Positions 10,073 to 21,312 of a stretch of 64,000 nucleotides of DNA are shown one piece after another. The DNA comes from Muricea muricata (lineage: Eukaryota; Cnidaria; Anthozoa; Malacalcyonacea; Plexauridae). Each line of letters starts with the position of its first letter. Within the stretch, counting starts at the first letter, position 1. The position numbers and the translations under genes were made by a program. The stretch covers positions 26,865,746 to 26,929,745 of the forward strand of contig OY979717.1 in NCBI GenBank assembly GCA_963855995.1. The letters run 5' to 3'. The notes under the pieces are model-generated. The model was not told where the DNA came from. It saw only the letters and a list, made by a program, of their open reading frames with translations, and did no database searches.

Positions 10073-10313
10073 ATATCACTGGATGAAAAATTGAATTTGC
10101 CCCAAATTTGCCAGGTGCAAATATGTTGCAAATATGAAATTTGCAAAGCTTTGCAACCAGTGCAAAGGTGGCAATGGCCGAATTTGCCACAAAAACGGGC
10201 AAATTCGGCCATTGCCACCTTTGCACTGGTTGCAAAGCTTTGCAAATTTAATATTTGCAACATATTTGCACCAGGCAAATTTGGGGCAAATTCAATTTTT
10301 CATCCAGTGATAT
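10073..10313. mobile_element. 241 bp near-perfect palindrome MITE
   Basis: ATATCACTGGATG at the left end is the exact reverse complement of the right end. The arms (about 115 bp each, rich in TTTGCAA) meet at a short CACAAAAACGGG loop near 10193. ORFs on both strands here are a by-product of the symmetry. Confidence 0.9.
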
Positions 10314-11049
10314 TTCTCAAAAATCACTTAAAATTTCACCCAAATGATCAGATTAGTCTTGTTTAATAGGAAAAATGAGGTTGAATTTTTGAGTTTAGCA
10401 ACAACATTTTATAGAGTTTCAGAAATTTCATCTATAATCTACTATGATGGTTATCTATGTTGATTTTGGTTTTTTACTCAATTGTGGTGTTTCCTAGGAT
10501 TGGGCATAAGAAATCTTATACAAGAAAATCAAATTTTGTCTGAAAACTTGTTAAAATATGTGGTGAGTATTGAAATATTGTATACAAACTTGTTTTTATT
10601 ATCGGAAGCCACAATTGAGTCAATTTTTTCCCATTGTTTCATCAGAGGGAAAATAATTTTGTTTGGTCTCTGTGCAAACCTTCCAGCCTGAAAACCAGAT
10701 CTGTCATCAATGTATGGCAAGGTACTGATTAAAGCCTGGTTCACACTTGTTGTAAGAATCAGAGATTTTCTCCTTCTCATATGTGTGAATGAATATGTGA
10801 ACAAAGTAAAATATCAGACAAATATTATATTGCTTTTGCATTGGTGTAGAATTCACTTAATCACACGTATTGGCCAGAAGAAGTCATCCCTGATCCATTG
10901 AACAAGTTTGAACCAGGGTTAACTGCTTGATCTTGAAGAGGTCATTCCATATCTCTTCAACAAGAGTTTATAAAAAATGAAGATAAATGTACAGCCTGGA
11001 GCTCAAAAGTAATTTAAAGGCTGCCAACATGAGAAAATACATTCATTAG
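10314..11049. other. No feature recognised
   Basis: AT-rich sequence with short incidental ORFs only. Confidence 0.4.
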
Positions 11050-11175
11050 GTCTATTTAACAATTAGTCGGCCAAGGCAAGGTGATTACAAGCCTATATTC
11101 ACTGAGCTGAAAGCAAAGGGACTATATTGTGGGCTTGTAATCACCGAGCCTGAGGCTACTAATTGTTAAATAGAC
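11050..11175. mobile_element. Hairpin MITE, AACAATTAG family
   Basis: GTCTATTTAACAATTAGT and its reverse complement bound it; the inside reads CGGCCAAGGCAAGGTGATTAC and GTAATCACCGAGCCTGAGG. A relative lies at 27531-27639. Confidence 0.8.
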
Positions 11176-11527
11176 AAATAATAGGAATATTAGTTTGCAA
11201 ATGATAATCAACTAAACTTTACAAAAATTCTCTTCAAATTTATTACTGTATGGAAAAAAACACTATCACTTCAGTGGCAGTGAATCTTGACCAATCAGAA
11301 TGTGGGAAAATCAATAGTCACCTGGAAATTTATACTAAAAGACAATATACAGTAAAGTTAAAATGGAATTGTTCCCCGATAAGGTGGGGTCTTTTTTTCT
11401 AGCTGCCTGGCTATCACAATTTCAGAAAATGCCTTACTTTTCTTTGTTAGCAAATTATTCAGTAAATATGCAAAACAGCAACTCAAAACTTGTCAAGAGT
11501 AATCAATATCTTATCAGCATCTGACAA

Positions 11528-11692
11528 CTGCCTCGTCCCCGGCGCTTTGGTGTTCTACGGCGTTGCGAGAGGCGCGCGCGGGACGCAATTTGAGATCCCG
11601 AATGTAAGCTAACTTTTCCATTTTCTGCCACGCGTGTATTGCGCGCGCGTCCCGCAACCGCGTTGAACACCAAAGCGCCGAGGACGAAGCTG
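11528..11692. mobile_element. CTGCCTCGTCC-ended TIR MITE
   Basis: Left end CTGCCTCGTCCCCGGCGC, right end complementary with mismatches; GC-rich arms contain GCGCGCGCGGGACGC. It is flanked by ATCTGACA on both sides (8-9 bp). Same terminal family as the 40538-41172 element. Confidence 0.75.
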
Positions 11693-12435
11693 CATCTGAC
11701 ACACCAAAAATTATATTTGTCGTACCTTGTCGAAGTGGAAAATGTTTAATATGTATGTGAAACAAAAAGGTATGGTATTTCGATTGTAATTTCCTGTCAA
11801 CTAACCGTGAAGCATGAAAATTGCTAGTTTACCATTTTAAAATACCCCGAATTAGAATATGATGTCAAAAGTGTCATAACGTGATCTAAAAAGTTATTTT
11901 TTGTGTCTGAAACAAATGAGTGTCTTGCAAAACTAGAAAAAAGTGGTATATTATGATAGACGGCTTTACCGACACCTATTTTTGTCAACAAATGGAAAAG
12001 CCAATATCTTAGGAACCAGTGGAGATATTGAGGAAAAATTTGCAAGGCTTTCGTATCTAACTAATGTCTCCATTTGTTGTAATTTTGGGTTGGTGTCATG
12101 TTGATATTTTCCTTGTTGAATTCACTTGGAATGACGGAGTTAACCTCAAGTGAAAGGAAAAAAAAGAAGGTGGCACAAAGGAATTAAAAAAAGGGAGGGG
12201 GGGGGGGGGGGGGAGAATGATGATATTAAAGAGTACGAATATCAAATGAATTGCTCACCATTTTACAACAACAGGCTCTTGGCTAGAGTCTGAAATTGAG
12301 GCATGCAAATTTTTCTTGCTGGAGAAACTCTTCCATGTTGCAAACACTTACTCAGACGACATTGCTTTGTCAGTCAAGTAGAGCATCTTATTGGAATAGC
12401 ATTGTCATGAGTTGTCAGACATGCAAGCACACTTC
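11693..12435. other. No gene seen; 17-G run
   Basis: Contains a 17-base G run at 12197-12213 and incidental ORFs. It lies downstream of the minus-strand Penelope-like element and may include its 3' untranslated tail. Confidence 0.35.
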
Positions 12436-12804
12436 TCAGTAAGCTAAGATAAGCTCTTTTGAAGCTTTAACGCCGTGGTTTAGTAATGGTTTTCTTCGCC
12501 GTATGGCAAGAGACTTTTTAAATAATAGCGTGGACCAATGATCTGTTTTATCAACTGAATATGTTAAAGATAAGTTGGGTTATGTTTGTATATATAGGGT
12601 TCGATAAGTCAGACAAGAGTTCCAAAAGAGACTTGATGTGTTGAAAATGCTCGCAAGAGTTGATGTGGGCGTTGACTTCGGATGTTTCGCGTGTGCTGTG
12701 TTCCTTTATGGTGTGCATAGATACCGGTCGGTTTTGCCAATGTAGGGGCCACGGCATCCCGGACACGAGAATTCATAGACTACTGAGTTTTTGTATTCAT
12801 CTGG

Positions 12805-14558
12805 GGCCGGTTGTATAGAAGGTGATTAAAGTTAACTATGATTATTGGAAACATCAACCAATCAGAACAACGCATTTTGTACTTAATCATTATTAAATTA
12901 CAAAATAGTGATTAAAAAGTGATTAAAAGCTTTAGGATAATTCTATGTCAAATCATACAGACGGTGAAACCAAGGTGTCAGGGATTTGCCTCACGTTTAC
13001 ATCACAGTAAGGTACTGATGAAGTAAACAAAATGTCAAAATTTCCCGTCTTTAGCGTTCAGACTGCAGGGAATGTTGCCAGCTAAAAAACCCGCTTACAT
13101 CAGTATGAACATATGCCACCTGATTACTTGAATGTTACTATTGCAATGTTTTAGTTAAAATTATAAGTATTATTTATAAACCATTTTGTGCTGTTATTCA
13201 TACAAATGAAAAAGATAGGTAAATGAGCCATATGGCAACTAATGAGCGTAGTAATTTTATTGCAGACATGTATATACAGTGCTCTCAAACTCCCCCGGAA
13301 TTTAAAATATTCAACTAAGCACGTGTATATTGCGTAGCGCCCGCTTCCGTTGCTATGCAGAGGTCTAGGAGTGGGATAATAAACATGAGTTAAACATGTA
13401 TTTCCACGGCTTAAAAGCACCATTTTAACTGGCAGGACAAGATTTTTTAATCTTCAGACTATTATGCTTTCGTTTATTATGCATAAAGAGCGATTTTTCG
13501 CCTTAAAACGAGCTCAAATGGACAGCATAAGTTGACCTATATGGTATGAATATAAATGGCTAACAAGAGATATGAGCTATAGTTTGAATACATAGCAATA
13601 AATACACCGCAATATTTTCGCTATTATATTTTCGCTACGTCTTATATTCCTAAATATACACCACATGAATTGCAGGAGTTTTGTTCTACATTTCGGCCAG
13701 GCTTCATCAAAAAATGATGAAAAACAAGCGAGATAAAGCGAAATCGGCATATTTGATAATGTTGCGTGCGTGCGAGATCAGTTTCTGCAAGGTTGTGATG
13801 TGATGACTGATGATTGTGTACATAAAATTTCCAATAATACTAGTAGACCTAAAGTAAACCGTACATAAGTATACTAAGTAAAGATATTGGCCTAATATTG
13901 TGACAGTTTTTTATTAACACACAGAAGAGCGCACAGTTTGTATGTTTGCAATCTTAGTTCACGTTCAATATTAATTGCGCGTTCATTCCGTTTTGTTTAT
14001 ATGAGTCTAAGGTCAGAGGTCAGAGATTCAGCAAACGTGAAACCGAATATGCTCGCTAAACATGAAAATTATAAAATTATCAGAGTGTCTAAAAACGTCC
14101 CACGTAAACAAAACGCTTTTAGACCACATCATTTTAACATTTTATTTCCAAAGCTATCATTAAATTTTTCTTAGTTTTTCGAGTTTAAGTGTGTAAGTCT
14201 TTTCAGAAACTTTGCACTATCCTTGGATCCCTAGTTTTGATAACATTTTTGGATTCTGCGTCATTGAAAATGGTAAATATCAACTTTTCGTCAACTCATG
14301 GCCATTGCAGCCGAAAATATAATGAAATGAAAAATGACTTCCTGTCTATGACACGACCCTTTTTTGGCAAAATTGCTGTCAGTGGGTTTTTTAGCTGGTC
14401 ACATTTCCTGCAGTCGGGAACGCTAAAGACGCGAAATTTTGACATTTTGTTTATTTCATCAGTATCTTACTGTGATGTAAACGTGAGGCAAATCCCTGAC
14501 ACCTTGGTTTCACCGTCTGGGTGATTTGACATGGAATTACCCTTTATACAACCGGTCC
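12805..14558. mobile_element. 1754 bp TIR transposon inserted in the Penelope element
   Basis: It begins GGCCGGTTGTATAG and ends TATACAACCGGTCC. Arms 12930-13097 and 14378-14545 are near-identical inverted copies (CCAAGGTGTCAGGG, CAGACGGTGAAACC). CTGG at 12801-12804 and 14559-14562 is a 4 bp target duplication: removing the element and one CTGG rejoins the host Penelope reading frame as K-T-P-D-E-Y-K. The left end contains ~115 bp (about 12819-12930) absent from the right end, with GTGATTAAAGTTAAC. No transposase is seen, so it is non-autonomous; the superfamily is not assigned (4 bp duplications occur in Chapaev, Sola and others). Confidence 0.85.
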
Positions 14559-14847
14559 CTGGTGTTTTATGATTACATGACACGAAACAGTTGTAATTTG
14601 TTGTTCGCCAGTTTATTGCAAATTTCCGTCGGCCTTTCAGTAAGCGTCGAATTTTCTTGGTGAACTTTCTTGTCAAAATGTTGCCATGTTTGGCAATAAA
14701 TAGTAAACGCATCCATATTGTGGGTAGTTTTTCTGGAGGAAAGTTGTCTGCATGGCCTGCTTCGAGGTCGGCGTGTGCGGTATTATTATTAACTTGAGCG
14801 CGTGCTGTAAACACATTGATACGTTTCTTTATCAGGTTGAAAACCAT

Positions 14848-15659
14848 TCCAGGACATGAATGTTTTAATAGTTTTGGTTTTCGATTGCTGCAGATTCTAC
14901 AGTCTAAATCAAGAACAGTCTATATGCACACATGTCTAGACGCCTTCTGGCAAGTGTGAATATCGCAATTAGCCTACACTTAAAACGTTCGTTTCAAATA
15001 TTTTACTGTTTTTACACTAGGCTTCATGATGTTTTAATCGAGAAAACAGAACTGCAAGAGAACGTACGTAAAGTCCCTCAAAACAGAATATGAAGAGAAA
15101 TAAAGTTTCTTGCTCAAGAAAATGGTTAGTTATCTGAATTGCTTAGTGAACTTAAAAAATGATTTGTCTGCATTTCAGTTCTGTCAACGTTATTAACGAT
15201 TAATAACCGATACTAAATCTGTAAATATTTAGCTAAGCAGGTAAAGTGCAGATATAGAATACTTAGTCGGCATTTTTTGACGGAACTCTTACCCGTGACA
15301 ATTAGTTTCCGTGCTCCTCGACTGTTGTCGGTGCGCGCGCCATCCTCGTACCCAGGCCTTATTGGCTGCCTGCGCCGCCGTAAGCCCTGGGACAAATCGA
15401 AAGCTGAAGTAATTTGATTGGTCGTTCGAATGCAATGGAATGTAGGAAAGTTAGCGATCAACTGGCTGTGCGCGCATTAAATATGGCCGATTGCTCGAGA
15501 AGTGAAAGAGTTTATGATCGCGAATTAATGTGTGTCGATCAATATTCCAATTTGGTTATATACTACTAACAACACGTTAGAAAGTGTGAAAATACGTTGT
15601 GTTGGATAAATCCTGAGCGTGGTAACGCACATGGCTTGAAAAAGTTGTATAAAAACCGA
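14848..15659. other. Unassigned stretch within the Penelope locus
   Basis: Separates the RT and connector parts of the minus-strand Penelope element. A GC-rich patch at 15320-15400 includes GCCATCCTCGTACCCAGG, but no partner end was found. It may be a further insertion or decayed element body. Confidence 0.3.
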
Positions 15660-16274
15660 GTTTGCGATGTGTAAATGTCATTTTCTGAGGAATTGATCTT
15701 TTAGTCCAGGAATGCACGTTGTTATCAGGGAATTCCTCTATAACGTGAACTGGTTTTCACGGTGAAAAGCGTTAAAGGTTCTAGGATGCTATTAAAGTCA
15801 GATGGTTTGGCGAATGCCGGAGTTCCATCAACGTAAAGCTTGATAGCGTTCTTGTCAATTCACTTACGTACAATTTCGTTCTCAAAGGCTGTCATGATGA
15901 TATTGGCAAGAGTAGGCCCTAGAGGGGACCCCATAGCTACTACACCTGTCTGTCTGTTTAAACATTTGGCCGTTTCTGGAGAATGCTGTTTGGTGCTACG
16001 ATCATGTAGTAGCTTTTCTTTAACGAGGTGTTGATAAAATTTTGCTGTAAATTCGATCAAGAATGAGGCACCGTGTGATACGGACCTTTCGGCAACCAAT
16101 CGCAAAGCTCTATTTTCGTAACAGATTTGAAAAAAATAAATATGCATATTTTTTAATTTTATTGTGACGTATATGAGATATAAATCAGAGGGATCCAGAG
16201 CACATAGAAACAGATATAACCGAAAGTTAAATTTTATACTGATAATGCAAATGCAATTTGTTTCATTACTAAAA

Positions 16275-16890
16275 AGCATGGGAGCGTTGGTGAGTATTTA
16301 TCAAATGTTTATTACAATCCAACACGTCCAAGACGTTTAGGGGGAACAAAAAGTTTACATCGTGATGTAAGATATGGTAAATATGGAACTAAACTAACCA
16401 ATAGCTTCATTCGAAAAATAAGTCAATTGTTAAAATCTCGTTGTAAATTTATTGTCAACTGGAAAACTACTGATGCTAACTGCTTCATCTCACTTAAAGA
16501 CCAAACACCAAAAAAGTATCAAAGCTCCGTTGTCTATGAAATTCAAATGCCCTGGATGTAACGCTAACTGAGTAGGAAAAACTGATCGCTGCTTGTACAC
16601 CCGCGAATAAAAGAACATTCGTATCATGACTCTTCCGAGATATACAACCATATTTGTAGCTGCAACGAATTCAACTTTATAAAGAATCTGCTAGAACTAA
16701 GTCCTTATGACGAAGATAGTAATATAAAATGTTCACTAACAGATTTAATATTTACTTACTCTAAAATAATCGACAAATCAAAACACTGGTCTCTGATACT
16801 TTTTCAAGAGTCTATTGCTATAAATAGATTGAAACCATCACTTAACTATGGAACTAAAGCTTCTAAAGATCTATTAATTTTTAACTAATC
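16275..16890 (+). pseudogene. Penelope-like C-terminal / GIY-YIG fragment, plus strand
   Basis: Plus-strand translation gives YNPTRPRRLGG, SLHRDVRYGKYGT, KFIVNWKTTDANCFISLKD, SSVVYEIQ, then GKTDRCLYTR with frameshift and stops. It continues EIYNHICSCNEFNFIKNLL, SKHWSLILFQES and ends NYGTKASKDLLIFN at a stop. This parallels the C-terminus of the minus-strand element next door (NHGVKASKELIL). RT is absent: it is a 5'-truncated copy placed head-to-head with the other. Confidence 0.8.
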
Positions 16891-16949
16891 ATATCTTGTT
16901 ACTTCACTATATAATTGTACGTATATGTAATATCATCATCATTCATTTC

Positions 16950-16979
16950 CTGACGATGACTATAGTTTAGTCGAAACGT
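16950..16979 (+). ncRNA. Hammerhead-ribozyme-like core of a Penelope element
   Basis: CTGACGA (16950-16956) is followed by a 5 bp stem GACTA/TAGTC with loop TAGTT, then GAAAC (16973-16977). This matches the CUGANGA - stem II - GAAA catalytic core, located about 60 bp after the element's stop codon where Penelope-like elements are known to carry hammerheads (established). Stems I and III are not convincingly formed, so activity is uncertain. Confidence 0.55.
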
Positions 16980-16990
16980 TGAAATAAATT

Positions 16991-17999
16991 TTCAATATGT
17001 TATCGATCTTCGGAGTATAATCTATTGTTTAATTGTACTTTATCAAAATACTTACTGGTTCCCGTAATTTCCATAAATAATACATACGCGGATATTACAG
17101 CTGTAAGTTCATTTAAAAGTTCAACAACAAATAATTCTATAAATGTCTTAAAATCCTTCATTTAAAAGTTCATTAATATTATCCCCATTGCCATTGACGT
17201 ATTTACCACCATTTACTAGCTCATTTCCGTAAAATAAGTCTTGTCTTTTATTTTTTCCTTGTTTATTGACAAACATATGTAAATTAAACACTCTTTGCAC
17301 CCAAAATTCAGCGAATTTGATGGCCATAAAAACCCGTTATAGTCTATTTATTATCGTTACTTTGTTCTTTATTACTTCCACATGTTGTGTTTTCATATGT
17401 CATGTGATTTCTTCGACTTCTAACGTTGAGGGGTATTGCGAGGTGACAAATTTCAAGATTCTCGCTAGAAAATACGAGAAGAGGCCAAAGTGAACCCAAA
17501 TCCGTAAAAATTGACAAAATCCACTGCTTTACATGTTTACTACTTCAATTTGATAGTTAACTGGCCCAGCACAGTGCAAAAAGCTCAGATAGAGCTTAGA
17601 ATGCACTATTGGCAATTGCACTCCTTGTTCAGACGCCATAAGTGGTTCCAAGAATCGGGTGTGCGAAATCAAAAGTGGGCACGATTTTTGTAGGTATATA
17701 GAAGCTCTATCCAGGTTATCTATTTTCAGATCAATGGTCGATATGCTATCTGACTTAGTCTATTCGTATAATCATAGTTTACATCGTAGTATAAAAACAG
17801 AGCCTGTTCTGGTAAACAAATGAAATGAGAGAAAAGTATGGCATACGTTATATGATGATACCAATAGTATTGTGAAACGCATTAAATACAAGTTTAGGAT
17901 CGGTGACCAAGTTTGAATAGGCAAAATTAAACGAAAGTTTGAGAAGGGATATTTGCCAAACGTTTCTAAAGAAATATTTACTATAGGTAAAACTATTGC
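16991..17999. other. No gene recognised
   Basis: AT-rich, with a probable Penelope tail at the start. ORFs at 17266-17493 and 17511-17693 have no recognisable motif. Confidence 0.35.
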
Positions 18000-18007
18000 A
18001 CGTAATC

Positions 18008-19939
18008 CATAGATATAGTAGGTCTAGATTGCTGACTCATAGTATAATTACGATTGCGTAGGCGTGACCTGTATGATAAATCCAAGATGGCGCGGGAACC
18101 GGGCAAAAAACTATAAGACTCTACAGGGAAATCCATGTTTTTCGCGATTTAAAACGTCTCGTTGCTTGGAATCGCTTCGAATCAACATTTTTTGGAAACA
18201 ACTAATTATTGCGGAAGTTTTGAGCACTATTTGTGTAATTTCTGCTGAATTCCTCGTGAAAATCTCGCTCGTGAAATGTGTTGTGAATTGGTCACTTGGT
18301 CAGTTCGAGACATTTGTTGTCCAAAATATGTATTTTTGACCGGCTTTGGCCTCCTGGGTGTTATTGTGACCTACAGCTATCCTAAATCAAACATTTACAA
18401 AACGATGGAGCAAAATGTTCGCGTGCAAATCGATTATTCGCTTGATTTGTGTGGTGTGTGATTTTCATTTACAATGAATCATGTATACTGTAATGCAGTG
18501 TCACAGTGTGTCGATGAATCTATGGAGCAAGATGATACATTTTTTGACGTTGCCAATTTGAAAATTATTCTAACGGTATTTGTGTTCACTTCATACAATG
18601 TCTTTCACGCTTAATTAGGCTTAATTAGGTTAAATTTGTGTTGAGTGTGTGCAAACTACCCAGACTGAAAAGTTTTATTTTGCGCATAAAAGATCCTTTT
18701 CACCAGAGAATTTTGCGCAGAAATGTAGAAAACTTCTAGAGTCTAATCAGGTGGTCTGGGTTCAGTTTGGTTGATGACCCTCAGACTCAGTAAATAAATT
18801 TATCATTATCAATTTATCATTATCAATATTGAGCACAGTTGGCAGGTTAGCCTAGATTTTCTGATGATTTGTGCAGATTTCTTCATGAATTATTAATGAT
18901 TTTATAATCACGACTAATTGTTCATTGGGATATAGCAAATGGGCATTAGAATATTGCTTTACCATACTCGCATGTTTGCAGACTTTGCTCCAATGTTGCA
19001 CAAGCTAGCAAGCAGGTGCATGTTGCATTCTATGTACAGTGTATGCAAAAGTATGCCAAAGTTTACCATTATGTTAATTTTAAAGTAAACATATAGTTTA
19101 AATTCAAACAAAAAAATTTCGGTCATTAAACTGTGGATTTTTCAGTTAATTCTACCCACATTTCACACACGATTCACACGAACGAAACTAGCAGCTGTAG
19201 CACCAGTTTTCGATTATATTTTGGTAATGCATATTACATAATTCAGACAATATTTACTTGATAACCTATCCGTCTTTGAAGTTCGAAAACAGTACGTTGG
19301 CTTGAAGTCGTATCTATGTAGTAAATATTACTAACGTATCAGGTATCACACACCACACAAATCAAGCGAACAATCGATTTGTACGCGAAGATCTTGCTCC
19401 ATCGTTTTGTAAATGTTTAATTTAGGATAGCTGTAGGTCATAATAACACCCAAGAGGCCAAAGCCGGTCAAAAATGCATATTTTGGACAACAAATGTCTC
19501 GAACTGACCAAGTGACCAATTCACAACACATTTCACGAGCGAGATTTTCACGAGGAATTCAGCAGAAATTACACAATAGTGCTCAAAACTTCCGCAATAA
19601 TTAGTTGTTTCCAAAAAATGTTGATTCGAAGCGATTCCAAGCAACGAGACGTTTTAAATCGCGAAAAACATGGATTTCCCTGTAGAGTCTTATAGTTTTT
19701 TGCCCGGTTCCCGCGCCATCTTGGATTTATCATACAGGTCACGCCTCCGATAGATGAGTCAGCAATCTAGACCTACTATGCAGGGTTGCCAGATCACAAC
19801 ATTTTTGAGGTTAAATCGTCATTAGTGTAGTCAAGTAAACAAAGAAAACAAAAGGCAAGTACAAAGAAAAACAAAGAGCATTGTTGAAGATTTGGCCTCA
19901 AAAATGCAGTGATCTGGCAACCCTGCTACTATGCCTATG
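18008..19939. mobile_element. CATAG-ended TIR element C with perfect 8 bp duplication
   Basis: It begins CATAGATATAGTAGGTC and ends with the complement (GACCTACTATG, hAT MITE, CCTATG). TIR arms of about 450 bp (18016-18475 and 19335-19780) are nearly identical; the ORF at 18276-18461 recurs inverted at 19346-19531. ACGTAATC at 18000-18007 and 19940-19947 is a perfect 8 bp target duplication. The centre is non-coding. Arms contain CAAGATGGCGCGGGAACC. Same family as 36120-38072. CA..TG ends with 8 bp duplication recall the P superfamily (inference). Confidence 0.9.
19781..19925. mobile_element. hAT-type MITE nested in element C
   Basis: 145 bp with TIR CAGGGTTGCCAGATCAC and its complement, flanked by exact 8 bp duplications CTACTATG at 19773-19780 and 19926-19933. 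TIR start and duplication length are diagnostic of hAT. It splits the right TIR of element C. Confidence 0.95.
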
Positions 19940-20053
19940 ACGTAATCATCCTGTGTATATAAACTGAAGGATTATGATAAATCGAAGAGTTCAAAGGGAA
20001 GTTTATGACAACGAATTTTAAGGGAAAAAATATACAGTACTGTACCTTATAAA

Positions 20054-20572
20054 ATGGTTAGGTTATTCAAGCAATTTTTATTCATGGGTATCTTCTTCCG
20101 AAATAGAGTATATTATAGTCGTCATCACGTTTATCTAGTGATGAGTCTCAAAAGCATTCGCGTTAAGGGAGCGTTTGGTGACATCATTGCTAAACCGTTC
20201 ACAAACATTCAGTACGTACATGTCCAAAGGAAATCATTTGAAGACGTCGAAATTCTTTTAAAGAGCGATACGGGCGGGATCGGGCCATGTGAGCGTGGAA
20301 AGGTGGTGATAACACTGCATCTCAGACAACGCAGTTATTTCACATTTTCGCGTTATTATCTTGATCAGCAAGGTAGTCAGCAAGATGGTTCAAAGGTAGT
20401 CCATGGCAAATTGGTCTGCGTTGCTAGAGCTGTCACGCCTATGGTGAAAAGTGGCGCAAAAGCTCTTGGGAATATTGTTGCTTTGAGGATTGGTGCGAAC
20501 TTTGTGGGCGATGTTTTAGGTGGTGAAAACGTAAGAGAGGCAGCAAAGACCCGAGCTTTGGCGAGTCAATAA
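20054..20572 (+). pseudogene. Virus-like (Polinton/adintovirus-like) structural protein remnant
   Basis: A 172-codon frame; the first 35 residues look incidental and the family-like part starts near MSLKSIRVKGAFGD at 20141. Part one (FTNIQYVHVQRKSFEDVEI, then RGKVVITLH) resembles the C-terminus of a structural-type protein I recall from repeated invertebrate virus-like loci. Part two (TPMVKSGAKALG, RIGANFVGDVLGGENV) resembles a small Ala/Gly/Lys-rich hydrophobic protein normally encoded as a separate next gene. Here the two are joined in one frame by decay. No integrase, polymerase or ATPase is nearby. Assignment is from memory and tentative. Confidence 0.45.
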
Positions 20573-20870
20573 GCGATTGAATCAATCAAAAGTAGCACCG
20601 TCGGTAAATTTACCTTGTCTCAAGTCATCTCTTTACCGATTTTTCGTTATAGCTTTTTTCACGTACTTGTTCCAACGAATGGCATTGAGGCGTAAACGCT
20701 CCATTTTTCTTCGCTAACTTCTCCACAGACTACTCCGGTCCCACTTGATCGTTTCTTCTCCACTGGTCTGTACTTAGATACATTCGAGTCAGTCTACCCA
20801 CTACAAATAAATACAGCAGTCTTTGTCTTCAAAAACTTGACACTCGATAAACCATATTTGTAAATAGTTC

Positions 20871-20876
20871 TTTATT
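20871..20876 (-). promoter_or_regulatory. Polyadenylation signal for the 20933-21074 exon
   Basis: AATAAA on the minus strand, 57 bases downstream of the exon's stop codon. Confidence 0.5.
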
Positions 20877-20932
20877 TGGACACACTACTGTAGCATCAAC
20901 AACTTTCATGATATAACAAAAAATGTATCAGT

Positions 20933-21074
20933 TTAAGAGCTATAGTCAGTTATTGGCCTTCCTTTCAATGGTACAAATAGCTTATTGTGTGTACATTCAG
21001 CGTCGCGCTTTTTTTTATAGTACAGTTCTTCTAATTCATAAACAAACGTAATATTAACATCTTCTTCTTGCAAT
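20933..21074 (-). CDS. Terminal exon of an unrecognised minus-strand gene
   Basis: After an acceptor-like ATAACAG, the frame reads LQEEDVNITFVYELEELYY, then KKKRDAECTHNKLFVPLKG and stops at 20933-20935, with a polyadenylation signal just beyond. A paralogous block at 21638-21720 encodes LQDEDIDLTFVYELEEL. Alignment in the same frame with many silent changes indicates past protein-level constraint. I do not recognise the family. Confidence 0.45.
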
Positions 21075-21312
21075 CTGTTATACTGTGTACAACTGAGAAA
21101 TTTACTCGCTGAACCACATTAGAGTGTGAAGAAGATTCACCATGTGTTAAGTCAAAGGCATACAAAGCTTAGTCCTTTTGGAAACTCTTCTCTGGTGATA
21201 TCGTTTCCGGTGTTGCAATAAATCCTTCCTGTGCCATAAAACCTTTACATCCTACCTTTTAATACCCCGGTTGAAGCTAGTGGGCATAATTATAGTAAAC
21301 CTCCATTTAAAT

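Larger units (their letters stand above)
12436..16080 (-). pseudogene. Penelope-like element, minus strand, split by insertions
   Basis: Reading the minus strand: an RT piece at 16080-15660 has VAMGSPLGPTLANI, then LYVDGTPAFAKPSD (the catalytic YVDD has become YVDG) and a decayed RT tail. Nothing recognisable follows between 15660 and 14850. The connector at 14847-14565 has KFAINWRTTNYNCFVSC, and the GIY-YIG endonuclease at 12786-12551 has VVYEFSCPGC and YIGKTDRYL. A C-terminus ending NHGVKASKELIL stops at about 12436. These are the hallmarks of endonuclease-bearing Penelope-like retroelements. A stop interrupts the endonuclease and the RT active site is altered, so it is dead. The connector and endonuclease halves are separated exactly by the 12805-14558 element. 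Confidence 0.75.

Noticed and set aside
10091..10366. Pair of ORFs on opposite strands in the TTTGCAA palindrome
   Set aside because: Their similarity is a by-product of the palindrome; no family motif.
17266..17493. 75-codon ORF with a hydrophobic segment
   Set aside because: No motif, splice context or repeat support.
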